A stretch of 64,000 nucleotides of DNA. Origin: Owenia fusiformis. Lineage: Eukaryota > Annelida > Polychaeta > Sabellida > Oweniidae. The position numbers were made by a program, and so were the translations under genes. Every line of letters starts with the position of its first letter. The stretch's first letter is position 1. Below the pieces are notes generated by a model, which did no database searches, was not told where the DNA came from, and was given only the letters and a program-made list of their open reading frames with translations. The stretch spans positions 19,601,520 through 19,665,519 of the forward strand of contig CAIIXF020000012.1 of NCBI GenBank assembly GCA_903813345.2. The letters run 5' to 3'. Positions 37,064-49,367 of the stretch are shown in pieces.

Positions 37064-40000
37064 ATGAATTCCAATGATTCACACAACAGTGGTGAGTTAT
37101 TTCCCAATGTGCAATTTTTTCTACAGCTCTAGCCTCGCTTGCCTCATAGCTAGCTACAACCCAGTGAAGAGTATATATAAACTGTTATACAATACTTAAT
37201 TGATGATTCAATGGCCCATACAAAACCTGGGATACAAAAGGATAAATAAGATGACCTTAAAAGAATAGGAAAATAAAAAATTCTAAATTCTAAGTAATCA
37301 GATGCACCTCTGTTTATTCACTTTTTTCATATTTAGCAGGTCCTGGCAGGCCACTTGCTCCAATATTTGCCAAGAAAAGACCTAGACAAGCTTTGCTGGC
37401 CCATCCAAACAATACAGAGTCCCCTAACTCCTTCCAAGGTAACAGGAAATTTAGATGTATTTGTTTGGCCAACTGAGAGCTTTGATGGTTCTCACTTAAA
37501 TGATTTAATTAAGTACCTAAAAGGATTATTTTGAAATTCCAAGTACCGTTCGATGTAGAATCAGTGTTTACTTAGTTTTAAAAACACAAAGAAAATGTTA
37601 TTTTCAAGGATCATACAAAGCAAAAACAAGTGCCCAGGCCTCTCAACAAGCTGTGCAACCAAAGCAACTGAAACAAACGAAACTCATCGGACAGTCGCAG
37701 CAGATGGGTCAACAATCACAGAAAGGTCAACCAATGCAAATGGGACAACCACAGCAAATTGGAAATCCACATAAATGGCAAGGTACTTCCGTGTTGTCAC
37801 ACTACCTTCCAAAAGTTTGGCAACCTTAGCTCCCCCATTGGAGTACATGTTGAAGCCTCTTGATGTTTGAATTTTTATTTACATACAGTGTAACCTACAT
37901 TGAAACCACTTGTGATAGTGATAGAGATGTACATGTAACTCGACTTTATAATTTTCTATACCTCCTTTCCTAATTTTGAGAATTGATGAATTTGGGGCAA
38001 ATCAGATTTCAAGATATCTATTCAGTACAGATTCACCAGAAAATATTTTTTATACAAAAAATTTAATTGTCTTACTTTTTTGCACGCTTTGTGAGTTTAG
38101 TTTACTTTGTGAACATCAAAGTTACAGAGATTCAAAGTCATTTTTGAAAACCAATTTTCGCCTCCATATGTTTTGGGCCAATATAAAGATGGCAGCAGTG
38201 ATGGAATCCTATAACTTTCATATTGATTGGCCTGCCCTCTTTATTTAAAGTTGATTTCTATTACCTTTTAGCCTATGGTTAGGGGAGGCATCTAAAGTTC
38301 GATGTCGGATAGAAAACTAATTAAATAAATCTAGTTAGGGGGGGGGGGGGGGGTTCACACCCATTTCAGTTTGCTATCCGACAAATTTCAACATTTCAAA
38401 TTTTTGACAATTTCGACTGAGAATGCCTTTGAATGGTTTAAAGATAAAGATTTTACCTGATGCTTTCTTCGTCAAGATCATTCCAATGGATTCTATTCTA
38501 TCAATAGTTGTTAAAAGCCGCAAATTGCGATAGGAATTAACAAAAACTAGATTGTGTTTAGCAATAATTTTTCAAATTCTCAAACCGGAAGTCAGCGATC
38601 AACTTTCATGGTATTTAGTTGTTTTTTTGGGGGGGGGGTCAGAGTCAAAACTAGATTTATTTAGTTTCCGATCCGATCGAACTTTTGATGCCTCCCCTTA
38701 GAGAGCTGGGTTTCTTGAAAAATAATTTTTCAACTTTGTTGAACCTGAAGGAATAAATTAATTTTCTGTTAATTAAAATTAGCAAAGGATGATTCTCGGT
38801 CTCCTGGGCTAATCATTTTTTTCATGAAAAATATCGAAATATTACCCAAATTAAACTAAAAGAGGACATTTAAATCTACAAGATGTAAAAATAACAAATT
38901 GGTCTGAAGCAGGGATAACGCTCAAAAAGACCGATTCAATAAAATACAAGTCTCGATTTGGGGAAAGAAGTTCATCAGTGTACTGCGCTAATATTTTTTG
39001 GCGAAAAATCTAGAAATATTACCCAAATTAAATTATGACTATTCAAAATAAGACATTCAAATCTATATTATGTAAAAAAAATCTTTGTCCGAAGCAGGGA
39101 TAATGCTCATTTAGATTGATGAACTTCGTTCTCCAAACCGAGAATCGTCCTTTAATTTTCGGCAGTGTGCAGCACTCAATTGCTCAAATGTCTCAATGTA
39201 TAACTGCTCCTATAATTATATAATAATATCCTAGTATACATCATTGCTCTTGCATTTTAGCTAACCAAAGAGGAAACTCCTCTTCAATTGGGAAAACACC
39301 TTCTTCCTCAATGAATCAAAACCAATATGGTAGAGAACAACAAAGTCAATACCATGAAAACCAATATGGCTGTCAATTAAGTGAACAAAATCAGTATGGG
39401 AAGACTGGTCTCCATGGCAACAACAGTTGTTATTTTCAAGGTGGTAATGTTCAATCTGTAAATCAGAGTAACCAATATGCTCAACAAGATAACCCTGGTA
39501 ATAAATATAACAATAGAGGTCAGTTTGGCAACCAGGGGTCTCAGTTCAATGGTAACCAAGGCAACCAGGTGTCTGGATTTAATGGCAAGCTAAACCAACA
39601 CAGCGAGAGGTTTGAATTCAGTGGAAACCAAGAGAATCAGGGATTTCAATACTGTGGTAACCAAGACAACCAGATGCCTCAATTTAATGGTAACCAAGGG
39701 AACCAGAGGTCTCAACTTAATGGTAACCAAGGCAACCAGAGGTCTCAATTCAATGGTAACCAAGGCAACCGGAGGTCTCAATTCAATGGTAACCAAGCCA
39801 TTTCGATGTCTCAGTTCACTGATAACCAAGGGAACCAGAGTTCCAGATTCAGTACTAACCAAAGTGGTAACCATGGCAACCAGAGATTTCAATTCAGTAA
39901 CCAAGGCAACTCTCAATTTAGTGGTAACCAAAGGTAACTAATTACAGCAACGTGAAGAACTTCATTCATAATACTATGGATATGAGTTTCTTCTCAATTT

Positions 40001-43000
40001 TTAATAGAAATAATATAATAGAACAGGAATTTCGAAAGCTTCCCATTTTTACTGTTTCAATATCCTGTGGAGCATTATACACATAGCCTACCATAATAGC
40101 TTGGGAAAAAAGTTTAAATATTGTTGTATAAAATGAGTTAACACATTCAAAGCTGTACATTGTGCAAAAGTTCAATTCAATTCCAGGGAAAGTATTCAGG
40201 GTCAACCAGGTTCTTCAAGTACTATGGGTGCTCCCTCCATTTGTGCCCCATCAACAAGCTATGGTCCACCTTCTAAACATGGTCCCCCAACATTTGCTAG
40301 CCCTGCAAAGGGTTTAGCGAAAGGTCAAGCTGTCACTCCTGGTAAATACAATGCACAGTCCAATAGATCTGACTCCAGACCCAATAACAAACAGGTACAT
40401 ATATTTGTTAACCAACGGAGAAATTCCTAGGGATATGATTGGCCAATGCAATGTAAACATATCCTCTATATGCAAGCTATATTCACCCATATTACACTCT
40501 TGCATCACTGTTATTATTGAATGTTTTTCACAAAAGGAATGTACAGTGGAGCCATTCTGCTGAAATTAAAATTTGCATGTTGCCCTTTATACCTATGTTT
40601 ATTTTTAATTTGTTTTTAGACCAAATATTTAGTTTGATCATTTATTCAAACAACTTGCCAATTACTCAGATGCGAGTAGGTAGTTACCAGTTTCGCCACC
40701 AGGTGGCTGATTCGGGGGAAATAACATGGCAGGGTATTACAAAATTCCCTTAAACTTTTCATATTACCCTGATGTATGTGATAGTTATACAAATTAAAAT
40801 ATGTCAAGTAAAAGAAAATATTATCTGCCCAACACAAGAAAAGATATTTCATTTTTGTGGTTTTACAACATGGGGTAGACTATATCCTATTTAGTCTGAA
40901 TTATATTCAGACTATAAGGCACCTATGTTAAAGTTTCACTGGCATGTAGCGATTTAAGCGATACTGGATACTTTACTGAATTGTGTCGAAGTTAGACGTG
41001 TGGTGCGGAAGTTATATGCAGATGACTATCATTTCAATGTTATATTGTTTGTAGGCAAATTGAGATTAGGCCATTGGAGTATTTGTTTCACGCATACATA
41101 AAGCCTAACGCATTCAAGGGTCACATTTATCATTAAACCAATAACTCAAACATATGACCTTGTACACCGACCACCTCTTGAAATCAATGCAGGCCGATTT
41201 CAACGAATGCAAACGGTGATATATAAAAGAAACATAATCAAGCATGACCACGTCCCAACTTCTTTTGTTTTCTTTACAACTAAGCTATGACTGTAGTCTA
41301 TTCAGTGTTGCGTATCGAACCTTGTTTATTATAAAAATAGTGCAACAACAAGCAGAATTCACACATTTACCTATACTTATTCTCAACTGAAGACATTGAA
41401 TTTATCTTTTAGGTTTTACATTATAAATATCTTAACATGCAGAATACGAAAATAGAGGCTTAGGCCCAACTTTGTATGGATTTTATGAAAATAATCTGAT
41501 TTTAGAGAAATGGAAAGAAAAATGTCCACACCCTACACAAAATATTTATGGTTCCCCGGGAATACGTATGTGTTGCTTGTATATTAGAATCGTATTCCAG
41601 TTACAGAAAGAAGTACATATCATGCTAAACTATATATATATATATTTATCGTCTATTATCCTTTGACAAGTAGAGTAGAGAATAAAAATAAAAAATTTAA
41701 AAAATTCAAAAAAGGAAATAAGATTAATTTTTTAGAAAACTACTTGGTAAATGATAAAGCAGATATGTGCGGTCGGTTTGGATATGGGGTTTATCCCTCG
41801 TGAGATATGCACGTCTACCTTCGGTCCCTATGGTCCATCAGAAGGAGAAAACAAGTCAAAATTATGTTATATGTGTAATACGTTTCAACAGGAAAATGTC
41901 ATCCATTTTATGTTAACGTGCACAGCAAATAGTTATACCCCGTTTAGACGTAAACTGAATGAGCACTGCCAAAAGTTTGGTATAGAGATGAATATTAACA
42001 ACATTTTAGGGATTAACTTTAGAAATGATCCCCGGTCTTTAGATTTTTTGAGAGGGGTTTCACTTATCGTGCAAGAGCAATACCACCTCCGTGCTTCGTG
42101 CTTGCAATGCAACTCATAACTGACTTATATAATTTCGGATGCGTTTTAATGCAAACCATGGGTTAAAATCTGTTGATTAATGCGTCAAGTATTTTATATC
42201 TATCTATATATTTTATATACATAAGGTATAAACCATATGTACATACTTAATCTATATCTACTGTCAATTGTGATCTCTGAACAAATGATCTCTCAAATGG
42301 TTGTAATTGGACGATGAGGTAGCGGTAGCATCTTATATCGTCTGTGGTTCATTGGATGAGATGCTTACATCGACCTTGGGGAAGATGGTTTGCACTCAAC
42401 TAATGAGATAAGTGTATTATATAATGTATAAAATGTTTGTACATACTTAACCTTTTTTACTTTTTCAATTATGATCTCTGCACAAAATGATCTCATTAAG
42501 GGTTGTAATTGGACGATGAGATAGCGGTAGCATCTTATATCGTCTGTGGTTCAGTGGATGAGATGCTTACATCGACCTTGGGGAAGATGGTTTGCACTCA
42601 ACTAATGAGATAAGTGTATTATATAATGTATAAAATTGTATGTACATACTTAACCTTTCTTAACCTAACCTTTTTTACTTTTTCAATTATGCTCTCTGCA
42701 CAAATGATCTCATTGAGGGTTGTAATTGGACGATGAGATAGCGGTAGCATCTTATATCGTCTGTGGTTCGTTAGATGAGATGCTTACATCGACCTTGGGG
42801 AAGATGGTTAGCACTCATCTAACGTAGTCGTATAAAGTGTGTTTTATATATTGTATATATTTTTATTCTATGTTCATTTAGCATTAATGTTATATCAGCA
42901 TTATTTTCATTGTACACTGTATACATGTATCTCCTTTTCATAAAGGGCAATAAAGATATACATACATACATACATCAGGTAGATATAGAGATTATCCTAT

Positions 43001-46000
43001 ATGAGGTTCAGGATATTGGGATTACCCCGAGGCAAATATAATATATCTGTCCGAGGGCCGCAGGTCCCGAGGGAAAATATATTTTATTCCATAATACTAA
43101 CTGTTTTCCCAGGGAAATATAAAAGAATTAAAATCGTATTGAATCGTATTACATGAAAAAATCGTATTGTCCCCGGGAAAAAAATCGTATTGGAGCGTAT
43201 TACATGAAAAAAATCGTATTGTCCCCGTGAAAAAATCGTATTGGAGCGTATTACATGAAAAAATCGTATTGTCCCCGTGAAAAAATCGTATTGGAGCGTA
43301 TTGACCTATTTTTTAGTTTCCCGGTTATTTTATTTATTTATTTTATTTTTCAAACAATGTGCATTTATTAATATAACGTTTGCATTATCCAAATGTAACA
43401 TTCTAGAGGGATGTATTATGGAATAAATAGGTTATTTCTGGTCAGGATTGAATATGGGTTTTATTCCTCGGAAAATATGATATTGACCTTGGGCAATATG
43501 ATATTGACACTCGGTCGCTGCGCTCTCGGTCAATATTATATTACCCTTCAGTCAATATCATATTGTCCCTCGGAATAAAACCCATATTCAATCCCTGCCA
43601 GTAAATAACCTATATTTATCCCATACTTGTACGTGTTACGGGTACATAAAGCCGGTTTGTAAAAACTTATATTTGCATCAGCGGGCAGATATAGCTTAAC
43701 GTCCCGCTCCGAGCGGGCAGATATAGTATATCTGCCCGCTACGTCATAATCGCTGTTCCCGTATTGGTTATTTTTTGTAACGTTCGCATACTGTAAACGA
43801 CAATGGAGAAAAACGCAGACAATCGCGATCTGTGATTGGTATGGGATAAACAGATCATCCTATAGTCGGTTCAGGATATTTGGATTATCCCTTGGCCAAT
43901 ATATTATATCTTCCCTCGGGACCTACGGCCCTCGGGCAGATATATTTTATTGGCCTCAGGATAATCCCAATATCCTGAACCTCATATAGGATAATCTCTA
44001 TGTATTCCATACCTGATGAGGTTTCAGGGGCATATCAACCGGGAATATATTCCATATCCGGCAAATATTTTTCGTATGTCCCGCTCCGACGGAGCTCCGG
44101 GACATATAAATCGTATGTCCCGCTCAAAAAAATGTTAAAAGTAAATTCGGAAAAAAAAATTTTGAAAAAATTTGAAAAAAAAGTTTTGAAAAGTTTTGAA
44201 AATATTCTGAAAAAAATGTATGCCAAAAAAAGGTGAAGAAAAATGTGGGAAAAAAATTGGGAAAAAAAATTTGGAAATTTTTCTTTTTCATTTTTGAAAA
44301 AAATTGGAAGAAATTTTGAATTTTTTTTGAAAATGATAACATATTTTGCAAGTAACACACCAGAGCATGTGGGAAACATACTTAAGATATCATATTCATT
44401 CGTGGATAAAAATCATATCTCTCATAAATCATAGGATATCCTCTATATCCCATGGTTGCAATGATATAGATCGAATATCACATGATGATATATTTGATAT
44501 GTGACCAAGATATCATATTTTAGTAAACAATTTACAAACCATCGAATATCCCTTTTAAACTATCGAATATCACGTCTTAAAAAGTGATATTCGATGGTTT
44601 CGAATTTTTTCAAAAAATGAATTTTGAATATTTGATGACGTAAATCAAGATAATTTCTACTCGCATCTTGTCTATTCCACAGGTTTGGGAAAAGTTTACA
44701 GGAAAATCTCCATGTTCAATTGATGTATGATCAATATACAAATCGAATGTATTCTCGTGTGCATTACAATATCCACATTGAAACATTTTTGGCCTGCAAT
44801 GGACGTATAATGGATGGATTAGAATTTGAGGCCGTGTTATCATTCAAATGTAAAGTCATGGTATTGGGTTGCAAGTTAATATCAGATTCAATGCAAAGTA
44901 ATCATTTAATATCAGATGCGCGATCAGTCCAATAATGTAATTTCGGGTCATTAGTTCGATATCTAGCAGTTGTTCTAACGACACGGTATTACTAGGCTAT
45001 CGTGTTATAAATAAACACACACATATAAATAAATCAGACTGGTACACGATATAAGCACGACTGCTCTTTCAATTGAGTATAAATGTTGATAAACTTACCC
45101 GGAAGCTAACACATACACGTTAAGACGATGCTATTTTCAGTTCAGTGTAAGAGTAAATGCCCGGATATCGAAGCTTTTTCGTGTAAAGTTTTAACCAAGC
45201 ATGTAGTATCGGGTTATATTGCGTGTAGAATTTATCGATATCAGGGCCGCTACATGCCAGTGAAGTTTGGTAATTCCAAATATTTGTTTACATAGGAAGT
45301 GCTATTCAAAATGGCCGATTGGGTAAAATTAATTTGCACATTTTTACTTCAACTAGCTTTATTTCCACTAGACAATATGCTGTGTTACTTTTTATTGCAT
45401 TTAATTGTACCTTACTATTTAATTGGAATTTTGTAATGTTTATTTTATTGAAAAAATGTTTCCTCCAATTGATAATTTTGTGCAGAAAATTTCACTGCAA
45501 TTTCCACAGGAAAGTAGTACATCATAACAGACTGACTTCTAGTCAGTCTGTTGGATACATACTACAACATGGGGTCTATGGTGAATCTCCCCAACCTAGA
45601 AGTCACATTTTCAAAGAAAATTAAATTTTCAAAGTTGATAAACTCTTTTCAAAACCACATTTCTAGATGTAAATTTACATGTAGATTCCAAATATGACAT
45701 CAGCTTGACTGAATTTTTAATTTTTAATGCTATGAATCTAGATTATTTCTACTCGCATCTAGGATATTGCCATATGCTGAGCTTTGATATTAATACAATA
45801 CTTTTCTTGCAAAAGAACAGAAGTTAAATTTAATATTGGTATGGATATTTGCACCCCTCCCCAGCAACTTTGCTATGGTTTTCAGAATAAAGCAGCATCT
45901 ACTACTTGGGGACAGAAACCTGAGAGAGACCAGTCAATGAGAATTATAACAGCTAACATATCTGGTATGAAACACTGGGCAAAGTACACCAAATATGGAC

Positions 46001-47045
46001 CAATACTGTTTGAGCTATATGGTAAGTACACCAAAATGTATCAAGGTACCAATGTTTGGGCTAGGCTATATGGTAGGCCTAATTAAAATACTGTTTGGCC
46101 ATAAGGTCACCAAAAATATAGGCCAATACTGCACCAAATATCAGAATATGTAAATTGAGTAATTACTGTTTGTTGTGTATTGTTCGAGCTATATGGTAAG
46201 TACACCAAATAAATGTCACCGAGCACGTGGAAAGTACACCTATGTGCCATAATTGTTCTGACTTATATGGCAAGTACACCAAATATGTATGATTGATACT
46301 GTAAGCACTATAGTATATAAACAATACTTCAAATATGAACTCATATTGTATGAACTCACGGTAAGTGCACTAAAAATGCATCCAAATCTGGACTGAATTG
46401 TTTGAGCTCTTTCAGTAGTACAACAAATATGAACCAATTGTTAGAATTAATTCTGTTCTCGCATGTTTCAAAAAAGAAGTGTCTTTCTCCCAATATTTCA
46501 GTGCCTCTCAAGTCTCTACATAGGAAGACAGAGATGTTATGAATTTAAGATGTTTTTAGCTGATAGAATTATGTTGTAGGTATAGTGGACTCTGCTACCT
46601 CAATGTCTAATGGAGCCAAGGAGTTCAAGTTGAAGGATGAGAATGACATTGTAAGATGTTCATTTTATGAAATAGTAAGTATACATTTTCCAAATGTTGG
46701 CAACTCTAGTTTCGCACATATTTGTGAATTTGTGTCAAGGTAAATAGTTTGGTTATTGAGCCAGATCATGTTTAATTTTGTCATATTCTTAGAATTGGGA
46801 AATGACCAAATTAACAGTGAATAGGAAAATGTAATTTTGGTGCTGTTTTCCAGGACAGGCAGTTGCCAAAACTTGTGAGGGGTCAGTGGTACAGGTTGGT
46901 AGGCAACTTTGAGTTAAAGTCTGATGTGATGAAAGTGGTCAGTATCAGAGCAGCAACCAATGGGGAGAGGAAAAACATGAAGAGTGATGTAGCAGCAGCA
47001 GATAGTGTCATGAGAGCGAGGGTGGCGGATTTGACGGAATCTTAG
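37064..47045 (+). CDS. SPATA22: SPATA22, meiotic recombination factor
   Basis: Exons: 37064-37091, 37340-37438, 37609-37782, 39261-39933, 40187-40394, an uncertain join, then about 45818-46021, 46580-46674 and 46854-47045 (TAG). The C-terminal exons carry the family's conserved OB-like domain: MRIITANISGMKHWAKYTKY, PILFELYGIVDSA, CSFYEI, DRQLPKLVRGQWYRLVGNFE and VVSIRAA. The N-terminus has the short motif PLAPIFAKKRPRQALLAHP, the counterpart of the vertebrate basic N-terminal motif. In vertebrates SPATA22 binds MEIOB and RPA on single-stranded DNA in meiotic recombination, acting in germ-cell nuclei. Odd: exon 4 is mostly an Asn/Gln-rich 11-residue repeat. Exon 5 ends in phase 0, but the 45.8-kb exon needs phase 1 or 2, so one exon is missing or misplaced. 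A candidate at 44683 does not fit the phase. Confidence 0.82.
38280..38700. mobile_element. MITE in SPATA22 intron 3
   Basis: 38280-38338 and 38653-38700 are imperfect reverse complements with tips TAGGGGAGGCATC and GATGCCTCCCCTTA. Poly-G runs of about 15 (38338) and 10 (38628) sit at the inner ends of the arms. No coding sequence. Confidence 0.75.
38784..39153. mobile_element. Inverted-repeat element with an internal direct duplication
   Basis: AAAGGATGATTCTCGGT at 38784-38800 is mirrored by ACCGAGAATCGTCCTTT at 39137-39153. Inside, a block containing AAATATTACCCAAATTAAA and GAAGCAGGGATAA occurs twice in direct order about 160-175 bp apart. Non-coding; a MITE is likely. Confidence 0.65.
39520..39930 (+). 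repeat. 33-bp coding minisatellite in SPATA22 exon 4 (QFNGNQGNQRS units)
   Basis: About ten imperfect 33-bp units encode variants of QFNGNQGNQRS, flanked by more Gln/Asn/Tyr-rich sequence from 39310. All units keep the frame. The composition is prion-like (Asn, Gln, Gly, Ser). Confidence 0.85.
41751..42119 (+). pseudogene. LINE ORF2 C-terminal fragment in SPATA22 intron
   Basis: 122 codons with the C-terminal zinc-type motif CYMCNTFQQENVIHFMLTC and a following helical region, typical of the tail of CR1/L2-type ORF2. Upstream RT is absent. The 3' sequence after it (tandem 200-bp units and an ATAC microsatellite) looks like this LINE's own 3' end. Confidence 0.7.
42240..42975 (+). repeat. Three tandem 200-217-bp units and an ATAC microsatellite, LINE 3' tail
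   Basis: The phrase ATGCTTACATCGACCTTGGG recurs at 42361, 42563 and 42780. Each unit also holds GATGAGATAGCGGTAGCATC and CTTATATCGTCTGTGGTTC, which can fold into a hairpin. The tract ends in GATATACATACATACATAC. A tandemly repeated 3' UTR ending in a short microsatellite is common in CR1/L2-like LINEs. Confidence 0.7.
42985..44003. repeat. Compound fold-back element in SPATA22 intron
   Basis: Outer arms, about 42985-43035 and 43955-44003, are reverse complements (core CCTATATGAGGTTCAGGATA). Inside lie four units of about 50 bp containing AATCGTATTGTCCCCGTGAA (43135-43300), and a second palindrome with arms of about 90 bp at 43411-43500 and 43531-43622. Nothing is coding. It is a MITE-like element with another inserted in it. 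The A/T-rich stretch beyond it (44140-44340) is simple sequence. Confidence 0.75.
45980..46440 (+). repeat. Degenerate repeat derived from a SPATA22 exon end and its splice donor
   Basis: The last exon bases AAGTACACCAAATATGGACC to GAGCTATATGG and the donor GTAAGT are echoed downstream in the intron several times. Examples are GAGCTATATGGTAAGTACACC near 46187 and TTATATGGCAAGTACACCAA near 46262, at spacings of about 50-80 bp. Some copies keep a usable GTAAGT. Confidence 0.7.
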
Positions 47046-49367
47046 ACTCAAACTGGTTCTTAATCCAGTTTTGCAATTCAGTTGAACTATTGCGCCCTGG
47101 CCATGAGTGTATATTGGCGCATAATGATGGAGCATCATAATAAGGATTGAAAATTCTCCAGAGTTAAGACCTTAGACATCACGGTACACCTTGGCATTAG
47201 CTAGAGTAGATGGTAAAATGGTGAATGGTTATACATCAGTCTCTGGATCAATCCCCACTAATATCAACTTCATGAGATAAGGTGTGTAGGCGTGGGGGTT
47301 AAAACTTAAAAGGTGTTAATGCAAAACTATGCAAAATATCACATTCAAATTTTTTAAGAACAATGGTAGCAAAGTGCTTATATCCTGCCACAAGTATGTA
47401 TATTGAACTTGACTGACCAGTCCAGTAAATCTTGCTACCCATCGGTTATGATGTCATTCTAATTTTCATGCAGCAAGAGAATTGATGTGTTGCTAATTTT
47501 CAATAATCAATTACAGTTCTGTTTACAAACATTGGTACCTGCGAAATATGGCATTATCAATCTAGTAACCAAAAATATAGCCTATTTTGATTGGTTCACC
47601 AAAAAGGTCAGGATTTACTGGAAAGGCCTATTCAGTTTCAATCTCTCTTTAAGTCTGATTAGACATTGTTTTTACACTGCTACTGTGAGGATACATGAGT
47701 AGTGCTGTGGCTGCATTACCAGTGATATCATTGATTATTAAACACTAAAAGGACTCTGCCTATTACACCATCTATATCACTTAATAGATTTATATGGATT
47801 CAATGATGTAAAAATGTTTAACAGTTTAAAGTTCATGTTTAAATTCATGTTATTGGTCTATACTAAATATTGTGATGTTTTACTTTATTCCATTCATCAC
47901 TTTCAAATATTAGAGACTGCTGCAAAAGATCAAAGTAGAATAGGCCTAATAAATAGACTCCTCCCCTAATTAGGCTCCTTCCCTAATTAGTCAAACTCCT
48001 CCACTAATTAATTAGTCTCCTCCCCTTATTAATCGAACTCCTTCCTTGATTAGACTCATCCACTAATGAATCAGATTCTCCCCTAATTAATCAGACTCCC
48101 CCTTAATAAGATGCCTCCCCTAATTAATCAGATTCCTCCCCTAATTAGACTCCTCCCCTATTGACTCTATTGAAATGTTTTTCACACAGCTTTTTGGAAA
48201 TAATTGTGCATTTCATGAGTATTGTACATCAAATGACAAATGATTGGAATATCAAAGTGTATGGGAGATTGAAAATTGAACCAAAAAGTTGAGGTGTGTA
48301 TGAACATGACGGATAAACATATTGTTTTTTGGAGGTACCTACATTGATTTTTTGCAGAAGCAACATGTACTTACTAGTCAGTGTTTACATAAAACTTATA
48401 ACAACATATTCTTTATGGTTTGTTTTATTACAAGATATTTACAATGTTACTTATTATTCCATTTGAATAAATATATATTTACAATGAAAGTGCAGTTTTG
48501 TAGATCTTGAATGAAGAATATTTAGTATTCACTCAGTTCATATGTATAGCAACAATCATCCAAGCTTAAAGCAAGTGGGTTCTGCATCTACTCAACATTT
48601 CCAAAATAGTCTTCCCATTGAAAATCCATTTTCAATAAGAGGGGAGACAGGGGATGGAACAGAAAATACATTTCAAAAACCACCATTTTTATTAAAATTA
48701 GGTAGGTCTAGTTTTATTTTGTCGCCTGTGAACATATTTTTAATACTTCCCTCACTTGCCAATGAGCTCATCACATTTTCAAAACATCAGACTGAGAAAC
48801 ATTCAATTGTCGCAAATTGATACACAAAGCTCCGACTTTTCAATAATCTGGGGTTAATCATGGAATTTTTGTTCAAAATCAAAATATTTTTTTGCTTATT
48901 CCTACATTTTAGAAAAAAACTAGATGGGTGGCTGTCAATTACTAACAAAGTACTGGGAACATGATGAGTGTATTGACAAGTGAGGAAACACTATGAAACT
49001 TTCACAGACTTCCAAATAAAATTACATCTACCTGCTTTTTGAACAAAAATACCCCTGGGAGAGTTCTGATCAATGCTAGATTTAATACGCACTTGTTGAA
49101 TTTTTTACTTGTTGTTGAAATATTCCAGCCAGTAATGTCATTTTAACCAACTGATGTGATGACATTTTAAGTCTACTTTTATATCTGTGAGATCAATCTT
49201 GCAACAGCAATCTTTTTCACCCTACTACCAGTTTGCTTGTATATAAAAATGACAACCTAGTTCGCTTAAACAGTAGTGTTTCCTTTTCAATAGTTGATTC
49301 ATCCTCCAATTAAATAGATATTTCTGAAGGGTCTATTTATCCGTTTATCCTGTTCGCATGAAGCATG
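47046..49367. other. Space between SPATA22 and SPT4 (convergent 3' ends)
   Basis: It contains the 3' UTRs of the two convergent genes and a CT-rich minisatellite. A frame at 48542-48701, preceded by CACTCAG and followed by GTAGGT, could be an exon (it includes NSLPIENPFSIRGETGDG), but I recognise nothing in it and give it low weight. Confidence 0.4.
47945..48165. repeat. About 20-bp CT-rich minisatellite
   Basis: Roughly ten units of CTCCTCCCCTAATTAATCAG with variants. It lies downstream of the SPATA22 stop and is not coding. Confidence 0.8.

Noticed and set aside
39377-39941. Several overlapping ORFs on both strands of the SPATA22 repeat exon
   Set aside because: They are shadows of a frame-preserving 33-bp repeat. 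Only the frame joined by the splice sites is kept.
44000-44434. Lys/Phe-rich ORFs on both strands
   Set aside because: Simple A/T-rich sequence with no domain and mirror-image frames.
44683-44724. Candidate SPATA22 exon (VWEKFTGKSPCSID) before GTATGA
   Set aside because: Good acceptor and phase 0 entry, but its exit phase does not fit the next exon, and a nearby similar sequence (about 45740) suggests repeat origin.
48542-48820. 92-codon plus-strand ORF after SPATA22
   Set aside because: A possible exon by its flanking signals, but no homology and no partner exon; mentioned only in the spacer entry.
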